Shown one piece after another: positions 1 through 9,372 of a DNA stretch of 64,000 bases. The stretch is from Paludibacteraceae bacterium (lineage in GTDB: Bacteria; Bacteroidota; Bacteroidia; Bacteroidales; Paludibacteraceae): assembly GCA_017439235.1 (NCBI GenBank), contig JAFSJN010000016.1, positions 16,736 through 80,735 of the forward strand. The letters run 5' to 3'. The notes beneath the pieces are model-generated. The model ran no database searches and was not told where the DNA came from. It saw only the letters and a list, made by a program, of their open reading frames with translations. A program made the translations under genes and the position numbers. Each line of letters opens with the position of its first letter. Position 1 is the stretch's first letter.

Positions 1-2
1 AG

Positions 3-1634
3 GTAAGTGAGGGCGCTATGACCGATTTCCGTCAAGAGAATAAGTTTGTTGACGTCAGTTCCTATGCCGGAACACTTATGTCGCGCCTCTCGGACTATGA
101 TCAGGAGAAACTGACTCTCCGCCTCAAAGAGACGTATCTGGACTACCTTGAGCGCTATTTGCACGACCAGATAGAGCAGGGTGCTATTGTCGCTCCTGCA
201 TCGTTAGGTATCTCTGAGCCTATGTTGACGCAGTTTGTGGCGCAGCTCAACGACCTGCAACTGCAACGTTCGCAGCTCAGCCCCAAGAACGTCTATTACG
301 CTAAGTTTACCAGCGATATAGAGCATGTCAAGGATGGCCTGCGTGAGGTTATTCGTACTATGCGTGCTTCGTTAGCTATTGAGAAACAGGACTTAACGAA
401 CCGTATGGAAGAAGTCGAACGGGATATGAAGAAGTTGCCTAAGAAGGAACTGGAGATGGTCAGCATCGAGCGTAACTACCGTATCGACGACAACTACTAC
501 ACCTTCTTCCTGCAAAAACGTGCCGAGGCCGAGATTCAGAAAGCCAGCAATACGCCGGATAATGATATCCTGGACCGCGCACGCCAATCGATTTGTGTCA
601 ACTCTAAGGCTAAGTCAAAGACGATGAGTATGTACCTGCTCATCGGCCTGTTGATACCTATGATATTCATTATCTTGAGTGAATTACTTAACGATAAGGT
701 TCGTACGCCTCGTGAAGCTGCCAAACTCGGTCCCTTCCGCTTGATTGGTTCGCTCCGTCACGCTAAGAATCAGAATCCTACGCTCGTGAAAGCCTCACCG
801 CGTTCACTCTATGCAGAGTCGATACGTTCGATGCGTACGCGTATTGAGTTTATCGTGCAGAAGAAAGAAAAGATCTCGCTTTGTATTACCTCTGCTGAGT
901 CCGGTGACGGTAAGACCTTCCTATGCACAAACATGGCGGCCCTATTTGGAATGACCGGTAAGAAGACTATATTAGTCGACTTGGATATCCGTAAGCCGAA
1001 CATCCACGAGAAGTTGGGTCTTGAGAACGGATTGGGTATTACCAACTACCTGATTGGCGACTGCACGCTGGACGATATCATCCTTAAGGATACGCCCTTT
1101 GACTTCGACCTTATCCGTGCCGGTACAGTTCCGCCCAACCCGGGTGAGTTGATTCACTCCGACGAATTGGCACATCTTATTTCGTTGCTCAAGGAGCAAT
1201 ACGACTTTATTGTCATCGATACCTCTCCTATCGGACAGGTACCGGATGCTTATTCGCTTATTCCTCAAACGGATACCACGCTCTTTGTTATCCGCTGCCT
1301 GACTACGTCTAAGAGCCTGTGCAAGCAGACACTCGAGCAGTTGGCTATCGACCACGGAAACAAAGTCAACCTTGTGCTGTCCGACATGCCAACCGAAGGT
1401 TTCCACCATGGTTACAACTACACCTATGCCTACAACTACGGCGGCCGTTACGGTTACGGAGGCTACGGAGGTAAGTATGGCTACGGTTATGGTTACGGCT
1501 ATGGCTACGGCTACGGTTCGTCACGCCGCAAGAATAGTCTCCGCTATAAATACGGTTACTATTATGGTAAGCTGTTCAAGAGCAGCAAAGACAACGAGCA
1601 GAAAGCAACGTATTACGTTGAGGATGACGAATAG
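3..1634 (+). CDS. Wzc-like polysaccharide biosynthesis tyrosine autokinase (5' end outside window)
   Basis: This is the C-terminal part of an inner-membrane chain-length regulator and tyrosine autokinase for capsule or exopolysaccharide export. The frame is open to the left edge, so the ATG at 18 is probably internal and the N-terminal Wzz domain begins upstream. Visible parts in order are a long periplasmic coiled-coil stretch, one membrane segment near residue 205, and a cytoplasmic BY-kinase domain with Walker A (SAESGDGKT, near residue 292), Walker A' (LVDLDIRKP) and Walker B (FIVIDTSP, near 397). The C-terminus is a tyrosine cluster, as expected for autophosphorylation, but here it is an extreme Gly-Tyr repeat (residues about 463-505). 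The 3' end overlaps the convergent DUF5103 gene by 22 bases. Neighbouring export genes must lie left of the window. Confidence 0.93.
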   Translation, partial: VSEGAMTDFRQENKFVDVSSYAGTLMSRLSDYDQEKLTLRLKETYLDYLERYLHDQIEQGAIVAPASLGISEPMLTQFVAQLNDLQLQRSQLSPKNVYYAKFTSDIEHVKDGLREVIRTMRASLAIEKQDLTNRMEEVERDMKKLPKKELEMVSIERNYRIDDNYYTFFLQKRAEAEIQKASNTPDNDILDRARQSICVNSKAKSKTMSMYLLIGLLIPMIFIILSELLNDKVRTPREAAKLGPFRLIGSLRHAKNQNPTLVKASPRSLYAESIRSMRTRIEFIVQKKEKISLCITSAESGDGKTFLCTNMAALFGMTGKKTILVDLDIRKPNIHEKLGLENGLGITNYLIGDCTLDDIILKDTPFDFDLIRAGTVPPNPGELIHSDELAHLISLLKEQYDFIVIDTSPIGQVPDAYSLIPQTDTTLFVIRCLTTSKSLCKQTLEQLAIDHGNKVNLVLSDMPTEGFHHGYNYTYAYNYGGRYGYGGYGGKYGYGYGYGYGYGYGSSRRKNSLRYKYGYYYGKLFKSSKDNEQKATYYVEDDE

Positions 1635-2974
1635 GTCTGTAAGCCTACCAGCCTGTCGCCTCGTGAACCGACGGGGCGATAATAGATATAGATGGTGTAC
1701 GAATTACCCGTCTGCCAATGTGACCCTTCTGTTTTCAGGAGGGTCGCATTTTGTTTACCCTTCAGCATGTACAGGTAATCGTAGCCGCCTTGCTTAATCA
1801 GGGCATTGAGATAGTAACAACGGCGCTCGTTGTCGTATAGCATTCTGTTCTCCGCCGTAAAACGATTATAGAAGATATCGCCTAAGATATAAATCCCGCC
1901 TTCCAGCAGCGGCTCCTGCATCGGTAGGGTCCAATGCACCCACATATATTCGGCCTCGGTAGCAACGTCGTTGAGTACGCGTTCGGCATTGACGCGGAAC
2001 TGGCCGTCTTCATCAAATTCGTGCATGTAGTTGATGCCCGTTCTTCCTGCCTGATTGTTCGCGGTTCCGCGCACCTCATCCTCGGACAAAACGGCGTGAT
2101 AGTCCGTATGATCGTAGACAATACGGTCGACATTATGTCCGCCGAAATAGGTGGACCAGGTATCGAAATGACGGTATTCATGACCGCCCTCAAAGACTAA
2201 CTCACGACTATTGTGCCACGTCAAACGATTGCTCTCAACCATCGTTGGGCGAGGACGAAAGACTTCGTTATCTGTGCGACCGTTCTGGCGCACTACGGCA
2301 AAGAGACAATTCGCCAAGGGCTCACCGTTAGTCAAGGCGGCCTGTACGCTCATTTCCAGTTGCTGGTAACGCCCGGCAATTTCTTCTACCGTATTGGGCG
2401 TAATCGAAGCGCTCATCTGAACCAGCGGCTCCACAACGCTAAAGCAGGCCTGTGCAACAATCTCTTCACTCTTCCCGTCTTCGTAGATGAGGATGACATA
2501 GTTGCCACTACGCGTAATCTGCATGTCGGCATTAGGGAAGGTAAAACGATAGTGGGTATAAGCCTGTTGGGTATTGAGCGAATGCTCGTAATCGGTTATA
2601 TCGGCGGTAGTAAATCCCTGCAGGTATTCGTAACTCTCCAGGTTGCTGAATTCATGGTCTGCATTCAGATGTCGCACGGTATAGGTATACATGTGCGCCT
2701 CGTGACTGAGTTCGTCGAAACTGATTTCCAATGTGTTATTAGGCTCTGAACCGTCAATGGTCATATTCGTTCCTGCTACGCTCTCGCGCACAAAGTCCGT
2801 CCCCGCCAGGGTGAGGAAAGGACGCTTGAGATGCGTCTTATTCGAAGCCTCTATATCGCTCACATAACGCACGGTAAGCGTCTTAATGTCGGTTCGCCAA
2901 ATCGTCGTCTCCAAGCCTGCCTGAACGCTCATCAGACACAAGGAAACACAACAAAGGAAAAAGATTCTCTTCAT
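1613..2974 (-). CDS. DUF5103 protein, type IX secretion-associated
   Basis: A predicted secreted protein of 453 residues with an N-terminal signal peptide (MKRIFFLCC followed by a hydrophobic stretch ending near VQA). The body resembles the DUF5103 family, which structural work places as a plug-type partner of the type IX secretion translocon in Bacteroidota; that role is family knowledge and the assignment here is by remembered resemblance. I chose the ATG at 2974 rather than an upstream in-frame codon because a promoter with TAATTTTG at 2983-2990 puts transcription start only a few bases before it, and because the signal peptide then begins properly. The gene is monocistronic and convergent with the autokinase gene. 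Confidence 0.75.
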   Translation of the reverse strand: MKRIFFLCCVSLCLMSVQAGLETTIWRTDIKTLTVRYVSDIEASNKTHLKRPFLTLAGTDFVRESVAGTNMTIDGSEPNNTLEISFDELSHEAHMYTYTVRHLNADHEFSNLESYEYLQGFTTADITDYEHSLNTQQAYTHYRFTFPNADMQITRSGNYVILIYEDGKSEEIVAQACFSVVEPLVQMSASITPNTVEEIAGRYQQLEMSVQAALTNGEPLANCLFAVVRQNGRTDNEVFRPRPTMVESNRLTWHNSRELVFEGGHEYRHFDTWSTYFGGHNVDRIVYDHTDYHAVLSEDEVRGTANNQAGRTGINYMHEFDEDGQFRVNAERVLNDVATEAEYMWVHWTLPMQEPLLEGGIYILGDIFYNRFTAENRMLYDNERRCYYLNALIKQGGYDYLYMLKGKQNATLLKTEGSHWQTGNSYTIYIYYRPVGSRGDRLVGLQTYSSSST

Positions 2975-2982
2975 AACGTCGG

Positions 2983-3013
2983 CAAAATTACAAAAAATAT
3001 GCCAAAATACAAA
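2983..3013 (-). promoter_or_regulatory. Bacteroidota-type promoter for the DUF5103 gene
   Basis: On the minus strand TTTG (3010-3013) is followed after 19 bp by TAATTTTG (2983-2990). Its -33 box lies 5 bp from the -33 box of the opposite tRNA-Thr promoter, so the two promoters are back to back. Confidence 0.75.
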
Positions 3014-3018
3014 AAAAA

Positions 3019-3050
3019 TTTGCACAATTCAAAAAAAAGCAGTACCTTTG
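3019..3050 (+). promoter_or_regulatory. Promoter of tRNA-Thr
   Basis: TTTG at 3019-3022 and TACCTTTG at 3043-3050, 20 bp apart, an exact match to the Bacteroidota consensus, 21 bp before the tRNA. Confidence 0.8.
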
Positions 3051-3071
3051 CACGCCTTTTCCAAAGACACT

Positions 3072-3144
<73 letters not shown>

Positions 3145-3149
3145 CTAAG

Positions 3150-3173
3150 AGGAACTTTCGAGTTCCTTTTTTT
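3150..3173 (+). terminator. Intrinsic terminator after tRNA-Thr
   Basis: A perfect 7-bp stem AGGAACT/AGTTCCT closed by a TTCG tetraloop is followed by a run of Ts. It separates the tRNA from the acyltransferase gene that begins 12 bases later. Confidence 0.9.
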
Positions 3174-3184
3174 GAAACCCTTAG

Positions 3185-4198
3185 GTGTTACAGATTCTGG
3201 AACATACTGCCCTTGTGCGAGCCGAGTGGGATAGACTCGTTGCGCAGAGTGAGACGGGAACGTGGTTCCAGTCGCCAGAGGCGTATGACTTCTTCGCGGC
3301 ACAGCCGCACCTCTTTAAGCCTTTTGTGTGGGCTGTAGCGGATAATCAAGATTTGCTTTCCGTGTGTGTCGGGTATGTGACTCGGGAGTCTAATTCACTG
3401 AAGCAATTCTTTACCCGCAGGGCTATCATCATCGGCGGACCCGCTATAGTGCAGGATTGCACCGTTGAAGCGCTCGCCCTATTGATGCAGCACGTTAAAG
3501 AACAACTCTCCCGCGAGGCTATATATTTAGAGACGCGCAACTTCCGCGATTTCTCCCCTTGGGCTAAGGCTTTTGAACAAGCCGGATGGACCTATTGGCC
3601 GCATTATAACTTTCATATTGACTGTACGTCAAAGGACACTATCTGGGCTAACTTGAGCGAGACGCGTTGTCGTCAGATTCGCAAGGCTCTCAAGAACGGC
3701 GTGACGATAGATGCGCAGCCTACAGAGCAGGATATAATCGATTGGTATCGTATCTTACGCGAGATATACCGTACCCGCGTGAAGACGCCCTTGTTTCCCT
3801 TGAATTTCTTCCTCTCGTTCTATCGTCAGGGGATAGGCCGCTATCTGATCGTCAAATACGAGGGTAGGGTGATTGGCGGAATAATGTGCCCCATACAAGA
3901 GGAACAATGTATCTACGAATGGTTCGTCTGCGGGCTGGATTCGGATTATAAGGAGTGTTATCCATCCGTGATGGCTACGTATGCGGCGATGGAGTATGGC
4001 GTAAATAACGAACTCCCGCTCTTTGATGTAATGGGAGCAGGAGTTCCGGATATTCCGTACGGAGTACGTGATTTCAAAGCCGAATTTGGAGGCCGTTTAG
4101 TGGAGTACGGACGCTATAGGTTTATTGCTAAGCCGTCGTTGTTCCGCTTAGGCGTTTGGGTCGTGAGGATGTTAAAGGGACGTAGTCTTAATCTTTAA
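3185..4198 (+). CDS. FemAB/GNAT-like acyltransferase family protein
   Basis: A 337-residue soluble protein with the layout of the FemAB-like, GNAT-fold acyltransferases that move acyl or aminoacyl groups: an N-terminal half ending near YLETRNFRDFSPW, then a second half with SETRCRQIRKALKNGV, YLIVKYEGRVIGGIMCP and a C-terminal DFKAEFGG motif typical of this group. Members are often linked to peptidoglycan or exopolysaccharide modification, but the substrate cannot be told. A TAG lies directly upstream at 3182 and no ATG occurs for about 100 codons, so GTG at 3185 is the only start that keeps the first domain. The tRNA-Thr terminator ends 12 bases before, and no promoter is seen between. The 3' end overlaps the convergent cvpA-like gene by 27 bases. 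Confidence 0.75.
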   Translation: MLQILEHTALVRAEWDRLVAQSETGTWFQSPEAYDFFAAQPHLFKPFVWAVADNQDLLSVCVGYVTRESNSLKQFFTRRAIIIGGPAIVQDCTVEALALLMQHVKEQLSREAIYLETRNFRDFSPWAKAFEQAGWTYWPHYNFHIDCTSKDTIWANLSETRCRQIRKALKNGVTIDAQPTEQDIIDWYRILREIYRTRVKTPLFPLNFFLSFYRQGIGRYLIVKYEGRVIGGIMCPIQEEQCIYEWFVCGLDSDYKECYPSVMATYAAMEYGVNNELPLFDVMGAGVPDIPYGVRDFKAEFGGRLVEYGRYRFIAKPSLFRLGVWVVRMLKGRSLNL

Positions 4199-4681
4199 CC
4201 AACAGGTATTAGCAGCTTTTAGAGCCGGTTCATAGAGTTGTGAATCGGCTTTTAGTTTGCGCGGCATAAATTGGAATTGTGCATCCAACTGTCCCACGAT
4301 AAACACCAATACCAATACGATAATGGACCATTTAAGGGTACCCAATACTGCGCCTAACAGGTGATTCACCCAGGCTATGTGGATAGCCTTGAAGAATCGC
4401 GTCAGCCATTTACCGACCAGCGTCATCACTACGGTAATGCCCACGAAGAGCAGCACATAAGCCACTAAGATGGCTATTCTGCGCGGCATCTCGAAATACA
4501 GGTAGTGGTCTACTTCCATCAGCCATTCGGCAAAGGCGGGACCGAACCATCTGGCGCCCCAGAAACCGAGGATGACCGCCAAGACGGCCATCAACTCGAT
4601 GACTAAGCCACGCATAATGCCGCGCACCAGACCAACCAGTAGCGGCACTAAGATAAGGATATCTAACCAGCAGACTTGCAT
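4172..4681 (-). CDS. CvpA family membrane protein
   Basis: A 169-residue integral membrane protein with four hydrophobic segments: residues about 5-25, 27-47, 67-92 and 105-130. The start (LDILILVPLLVGLVRG) and the pattern of small residues followed by a conserved glycine-rich third segment match the CvpA family, linked in Enterobacteria to colicin V production and more generally to envelope stress; its biochemical role is unknown. It is the last gene of a minus-strand run beginning near 16,239, with 9 bases between it and the DUF5689 gene. Its final codons overlap the convergent acyltransferase gene. Confidence 0.8.
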   Translation of the reverse strand: MQVCWLDILILVPLLVGLVRGIMRGLVIELMAVLAVILGFWGARWFGPAFAEWLMEVDHYLYFEMPRRIAILVAYVLLFVGITVVMTLVGKWLTRFFKAIHIAWVNHLLGAVLGTLKWSIIVLVLVFIVGQLDAQFQFMPRKLKADSQLYEPALKAANTCWLKIKTTSL

Positions 4682-4690
4682 AATTTGCTA

Positions 4691-6049
4691 TTACCAACCG
4701 GCATAATATTCAATGGGTTGCCATACGGTACCGTCAGCCTTCTTCATGTCTAAGTCGCTCAGGTCGCAGATCGAGATAGCCCAGTTGGTGGCGGCAGGAG
4801 CATAGCCGGCGTTATCCATATAGTAACTCAATATACCCGTTACGCTTCCGCTGTATTCAGGACAGTGAAGAATACCCACTTTGTCCGACCAAGCCGAACC
4901 GTCGTATACATAGCCTGTTTTTCCTTCTTCGTCGATGAGGAATACATCGTCCATTGTCCAACCTTCCTCCACTTTGGCGGAGTCCATGCGAATGTAATAG
5001 GTCTTATTGGCTACGGTAGCAGACAAATAGTAACCTTCTGCAGGTACATCCGTTTGCACGGAGTCGAAAGGATAAACGGTGTGGAAGTAGGGACTCTCGG
5101 CACCGGGCAGATAGAAGTGAGCCTGCTTGGCATATTCGGACATCGAGACGCAGAGATACTTGCCGTTATTGTCCTCTACCAGACGCGATTGCGGATAGCC
5201 CACATTACCCGTTGTCGGCGCAAAGACGTTACATTCTTTGTCGGTCGTCGGGTTGCCGAAGGTGCAGTTCATAGGCGTCTTGTTAGACGAGAGACATTGT
5301 CCTGTATAGTGCACGTTCTCGATGCGTACTAACTTACCGTCTTCCCAGCGAGCCGGTTCTACAGCGTAGGAGGCCGTAATCTCAGCAATCGTCTTGGTGT
5401 CGTAATGCAGTTTGGATACATCGGGCTTGCCAATCAAATAGGTAGCAGCCTTGAAGCGGGCAAAGGGTATACGACCGGGAGCCCAACCAATCTTCTCGCG
5501 GAAGCGGTCGGCATAGACGTTATTATTGTACGAGGGGACGCACAACTGTACCTGATTGGCATAGCGACCGATAGCAAAGCCGTTGCAGCGAATCAATATC
5601 TCCTGACCGCGTTGATACAGACCGGATATCGAACCGGCATCTACGCTCAATCTGAGAGCTTGTTGCTCGCCGTTAACGATCTGCTGGATAACCAAAGCCT
5701 TGTAGAAGTTGCCTCCCCAATCGTCGGTGGTCACACGTCCGCGAATATAGATACCCGGGCCGTCGGGACGGATAGTATCTATCGAGAAGAGGTATATACC
5801 GGGATTCTTGGAGTTGTCGTTCGAACGCGTACGGTACAAGGCCGTATCGGACAAGTAGTTACCTTCTTCGCTCATAAACTCACGAACAAAGTCGTCTAAG
5901 GTGTACAATTGACCATCGGCGATAATGTCTTGTATCTGTTCCTCGTTGTAGATAAGCGATTCTTCCGAAGGAGCATTCGGCTTGCAAGCCGTAAATACTG
6001 CGGCCGTGAGGGCCAAAAGCATAACTGAAATAGTGCTGTATGTTTTCAT
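4691..6049 (-). CDS. DUF5689 surface lipoprotein, partner of the TonB receptor
   Basis: A 452-residue protein with a lipoprotein signal peptide (hydrophobic stretch ending AAVFTAC, cysteine near residue 21; the lipobox is imperfect because of the phenylalanine). The segment YTLDDFVREF followed by GRVTTDDWGGNFYKALVIQQ and later GLYQRGQEILIRCNGFAIG matches the DUF5689 domain, an OB-like fold common in Bacteroidota lipoproteins encoded beside TonB receptors. It starts 17 bases after the receptor's stop, so the two are surely co-transcribed and probably form an outer-membrane uptake pair. The ligand is not predictable. The C-terminal half resembles no domain I can name. Confidence 0.75.
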   Translation of the reverse strand: MKTYSTISVMLLALTAAVFTACKPNAPSEESLIYNEEQIQDIIADGQLYTLDDFVREFMSEEGNYLSDTALYRTRSNDNSKNPGIYLFSIDTIRPDGPGIYIRGRVTTDDWGGNFYKALVIQQIVNGEQQALRLSVDAGSISGLYQRGQEILIRCNGFAIGRYANQVQLCVPSYNNNVYADRFREKIGWAPGRIPFARFKAATYLIGKPDVSKLHYDTKTIAEITASYAVEPARWEDGKLVRIENVHYTGQCLSSNKTPMNCTFGNPTTDKECNVFAPTTGNVGYPQSRLVEDNNGKYLCVSMSEYAKQAHFYLPGAESPYFHTVYPFDSVQTDVPAEGYYLSATVANKTYYIRMDSAKVEEGWTMDDVFLIDEEGKTGYVYDGSAWSDKVGILHCPEYSGSVTGILSYYMDNAGYAPAATNWAISICDLSDLDMKKADGTVWQPIEYYAGW

Positions 6050-6066
6050 AATCTTGTCCTCCGTAA

Positions 6067-9000
6067 TTAGAATTTATAGGTAACTGTGAGGTAGAAATTG
6101 GTTCCCCAAGCGTAGTAATACTTCGACGGGAATTTCCAAATATTGGACGTAATCGTCGAGTTCTCGCCCTTGGTCTCACCTTGACGAATGCTGCGAGGCA
6201 GACGAGCCTGTTGATAACCGCCGGTCTTGAACTTCACGTTGTTGGTCAGGTTGGTGATGCTCAGGTTGATAGAGAGCGATTGACGATTCTTCAGGTAAAT
6301 AAGTTTACCTACGCTGACATCCAACATAAAGCGATTCCACGGGTTCTTGTCTACCAACGACTCCTGTGCTGTCATGTATTTATACGGCTCCTGCAACTGC
6401 GGCGTACCGTATTTGTCGAGTACGGGAGTGCCGTCGGCATTCAGTTCCAGAGCGTTGATATACTCGTCGTGGTTGGTGTAAATCTTGGTGTAGGTACCAT
6501 TGACCGTTGTGCCGTCGGTACGTTTGTCATAGAACAGACCTCTCAGGCGACGTGCAGGAGCGATATTCATGTAATTCCAGTCGTAATAGCTGAGGGTAAT
6601 GTCGGCAAACCACATCTTGGGGTGGAAGAACGACAGCTTCAAGCTGGCCGACAGTTGCGGACCGTTACCTACGCGCAGACCGTTAATCAGGATGGAGTCG
6701 CGTAACTCGTAGCAGGGTGTCTGATTACCTTGATCGTCAATATTGTTATCCAGGGCCATACCATTCTCAGCCGAGAAGATACTGAACGCGTTGGAGGTGT
6801 AGCGATAGTCGCCTATAGAGGTCGCACCCGTCAGGGTGAAATACATACCCATCGGAACGGATACGGCAGCCTCTAAGCCGCAGTGGCGGCGGTTGAGGTT
6901 GGTAATAGCCTGATTGACAAATGTACGAGCCTCGTCATCGTAGTAACCGTTCAGCTGTGTGCCGTTCCAGAACTGCGTGAAGAAAGCCGTTACACGACCG
7001 CGCAGGAACGGGTAGTTGAATTCGTAACTCAGGTCACCACCGGCAATCTTCTCAGAGGCACCAAAGTAATCTTTGATGTTCTTAGCGTGGTCGTGGGTGT
7101 AGATATTCTCTACTACGCGGTCGTGGATACGCGGCGAGATATATGCGTCGCGGGCCAACGGTGCCTGCGTCATAGCGATAGCGTTGAACTTAATGTGGTT
7201 ACGACCGTTAATCTTATAGGTCAGACCCATCTTGAAGCCCGGGTCTACGAAATCGTGGTTGTAACCCTTCATCGGCGTCATCTTTCCGTAGCTGGTCGTC
7301 ATAGTCGAAGCCGAGGGACCTAAGTACAGGTTTGCTTGATCCGGGTTAATATTGGTAGCCAAATAGAGGGCACGTCCGTTCAGCATATTCGTTGTACGCT
7401 GCATATTGGAGTAGGTAACCGCCAAAGCATAGTACAAGTCCACGTCCTGCCACGTCCATTCGTTTTGGAACCAGGCTTTGACATTCGACATACTGATGCG
7501 GTAGTCGTAACCGAATTTATCGCCTTTCTTGACGGCTTTGGGATTGCCGAAGTGCTCACTCCAATATTCTATGTCGTTTTGCTTAACGTACTCTATGTCG
7601 GTCTGTGTCAGACCCACATTGGCAGCTAACTCACGTATGTCGCGTTCTGCAAAGGGGTCTACGTCGAGCCATTGTTTACCGCCGAGCATATCATCAACGG
7701 TTTTGTAGTGGATACCAAACGATTGCTTAACCTCGATGCCGACCGTCATCTTCAGGTTCTTGAACTTGGTGTTCTGGTAGTTAGCCGATGCCATCACTTC
7801 AGCTATGTCGTTGTGACGACGCTCAATCATATAACGTGCCGAACCGTCCGGATTGGTGATGTTATTGGCATAGTTGGCGGCGTAGAGGGCGTCCCAGTCT
7901 ATCTGGGTGGTCTTGTCGTCGCGCGAGGTCCACAGGTCCGTCAGACGTTTGTACGAGTCGTAGTCGATGGAGTGACCTATCTCGTTGCCGTTATAGTATT
8001 GGTGATAAGCCAATAAACCGTCTTTGTCAGTCTCACCCATGGGATTGCCATTGACATCGCTGATGATGTAGGTGCCGCGAGGCGTCAACTGACCGTCAAT
8101 AAGGAACGAGGGCAGGTTACGATAGTAATCCGGACGCGGGTCAGGAGCGTTGGCAAAGGTGATAGCCGAATTGGAATAGAACGAGTAGTGCGCTCCTATG
8201 GCCGCATGGAACTTATTGTGCTCGTTAATCTTGAAGTCGTAACCTACGATAAGGGTCGGGTCGAACGATTCTACTATACGCGAGTTGCGCATCTTACCGT
8301 CCTGCCAGCCCCAATAGGGGTTATAGTTGTTGTAGCCCCAGGTGTTGCAGTTGTATTGGTTGGTCAGGTCGTATACTTCTTGGGTAACGGCAGCATTCTG
8401 ACCGCGACGTGTAGGAGCACCAAAGGTGATGATACTCAGGCGGTGACGGTCGCCCCACTTCTTCTCGGCGGAGAAGAAATAGCCCAACGAATAGTAGTCG
8501 ATACCTTCGCCGATCTCGCCTTTCTTATTCGTATAGGGCGAGAAGCGGAAGGCTAACTGTCCCATGAACGACCAACCGGACTTCAGCGGTCCCGACGAGT
8601 AACTCACACGTACGGCGGCTTTGTAGTTACGATTGGTACCTGCGGCAGATACTTTCCATCCCTGAGCATACTTCGAGGCTGTCATCATGTAATTAGTGGT
8701 CTTGCCCAGTCCGCCGAACGAGAAACTGTTGGCCTCGATAGGGTCGACGGTCTCCTTGTAACGTGAGGCGTCGTTCAAGCCACCCATGGCGGAGAAGTTA
8801 AACTGACCGCGCTCGGATGAGTTAAAGGGCAGACCCTCAATATAATAGGTCTCGTAGGTTTGTGCATAGCCACGCTGACGATAGCGGGCTGTAGACCACG
8901 ACCATGAGCTCAGCGAGTTGAAGACATCCTGGTCGGAACTGGCGGCAGAGGCTTGGTCTTGTGTACGACCTTCATCATCGCTCAGGTCCTGGTCAGCCAG

Positions 9001-9339
9001 GTTAAGCAGTACCTCGTCTTTTACTTCGCGAGCCAAATCCGGTTGCAGGGATAAGGACGCCAGTTCGGTGGCCTTGTCTGCTTCCAGTTGTACCAACTCG
9101 ATACCGGCGTTATAGCCGTCGGCTTCGATGATAACTTCCTCCTCACCTGCTTCGAGATAGCGTAGCACGAACTCACCGTTCTGGTTCGTCGTGGTGGTGA
9201 TGTTCTGGTTAGCCAGAGTGATGGTTGCTCCTGCGATGGCTTGACCGGTAGTCTCGTCTACCAATCGGCCCTTGAGGGTCGTCTCTGCACTAAGCGAGAG
9301 AGTCATCAGAGCCAGGAGTAAGGTAAGTGTTTTTCGCAT
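6067..9339 (-). CDS. TonB-dependent receptor with carboxypeptidase-like N-terminal domain
   Basis: A 1,090-residue outer-membrane receptor. A signal peptide (residues 1-18, ending SLSAE) is followed by a carboxypeptidase-regulatory-like beta-sandwich (about 20-105: TTLKGRLVDETTGQAIAGA), a plug region, and a long barrel ending in the aromatic KF typical of outer-membrane proteins. Such receptors import ligands with energy from TonB-ExbBD. It sits 33 bases behind asnS and 17 bases before the DUF5689 lipoprotein. This resembles a SusC-type uptake pair but with DUF5689 in place of SusD. The acidic linker at about 100-140 (LADQDLSDDEGRTQ) is unusual in composition. Substrate is unknown. Confidence 0.88.
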   Translation of the reverse strand: MRKTLTLLLALMTLSLSAETTLKGRLVDETTGQAIAGATITLANQNITTTTNQNGEFVLRYLEAGEEEVIIEADGYNAGIELVQLEADKATELASLSLQPDLAREVKDEVLLNLADQDLSDDEGRTQDQASAASSDQDVFNSLSSWSWSTARYRQRGYAQTYETYYIEGLPFNSSERGQFNFSAMGGLNDASRYKETVDPIEANSFSFGGLGKTTNYMMTASKYAQGWKVSAAGTNRNYKAAVRVSYSSGPLKSGWSFMGQLAFRFSPYTNKKGEIGEGIDYYSLGYFFSAEKKWGDRHRLSIITFGAPTRRGQNAAVTQEVYDLTNQYNCNTWGYNNYNPYWGWQDGKMRNSRIVESFDPTLIVGYDFKINEHNKFHAAIGAHYSFYSNSAITFANAPDPRPDYYRNLPSFLIDGQLTPRGTYIISDVNGNPMGETDKDGLLAYHQYYNGNEIGHSIDYDSYKRLTDLWTSRDDKTTQIDWDALYAANYANNITNPDGSARYMIERRHNDIAEVMASANYQNTKFKNLKMTVGIEVKQSFGIHYKTVDDMLGGKQWLDVDPFAERDIRELAANVGLTQTDIEYVKQNDIEYWSEHFGNPKAVKKGDKFGYDYRISMSNVKAWFQNEWTWQDVDLYYALAVTYSNMQRTTNMLNGRALYLATNINPDQANLYLGPSASTMTTSYGKMTPMKGYNHDFVDPGFKMGLTYKINGRNHIKFNAIAMTQAPLARDAYISPRIHDRVVENIYTHDHAKNIKDYFGASEKIAGGDLSYEFNYPFLRGRVTAFFTQFWNGTQLNGYYDDEARTFVNQAITNLNRRHCGLEAAVSVPMGMYFTLTGATSIGDYRYTSNAFSIFSAENGMALDNNIDDQGNQTPCYELRDSILINGLRVGNGPQLSASLKLSFFHPKMWFADITLSYYDWNYMNIAPARRLRGLFYDKRTDGTTVNGTYTKIYTNHDEYINALELNADGTPVLDKYGTPQLQEPYKYMTAQESLVDKNPWNRFMLDVSVGKLIYLKNRQSLSINLSITNLTNNVKFKTGGYQQARLPRSIRQGETKGENSTITSNIWKFPSKYYYAWGTNFYLTVTYKF

Positions 9340-9372
9340 AAATAGTATGTTTTATGAAGTTTTTGCGTGGGT

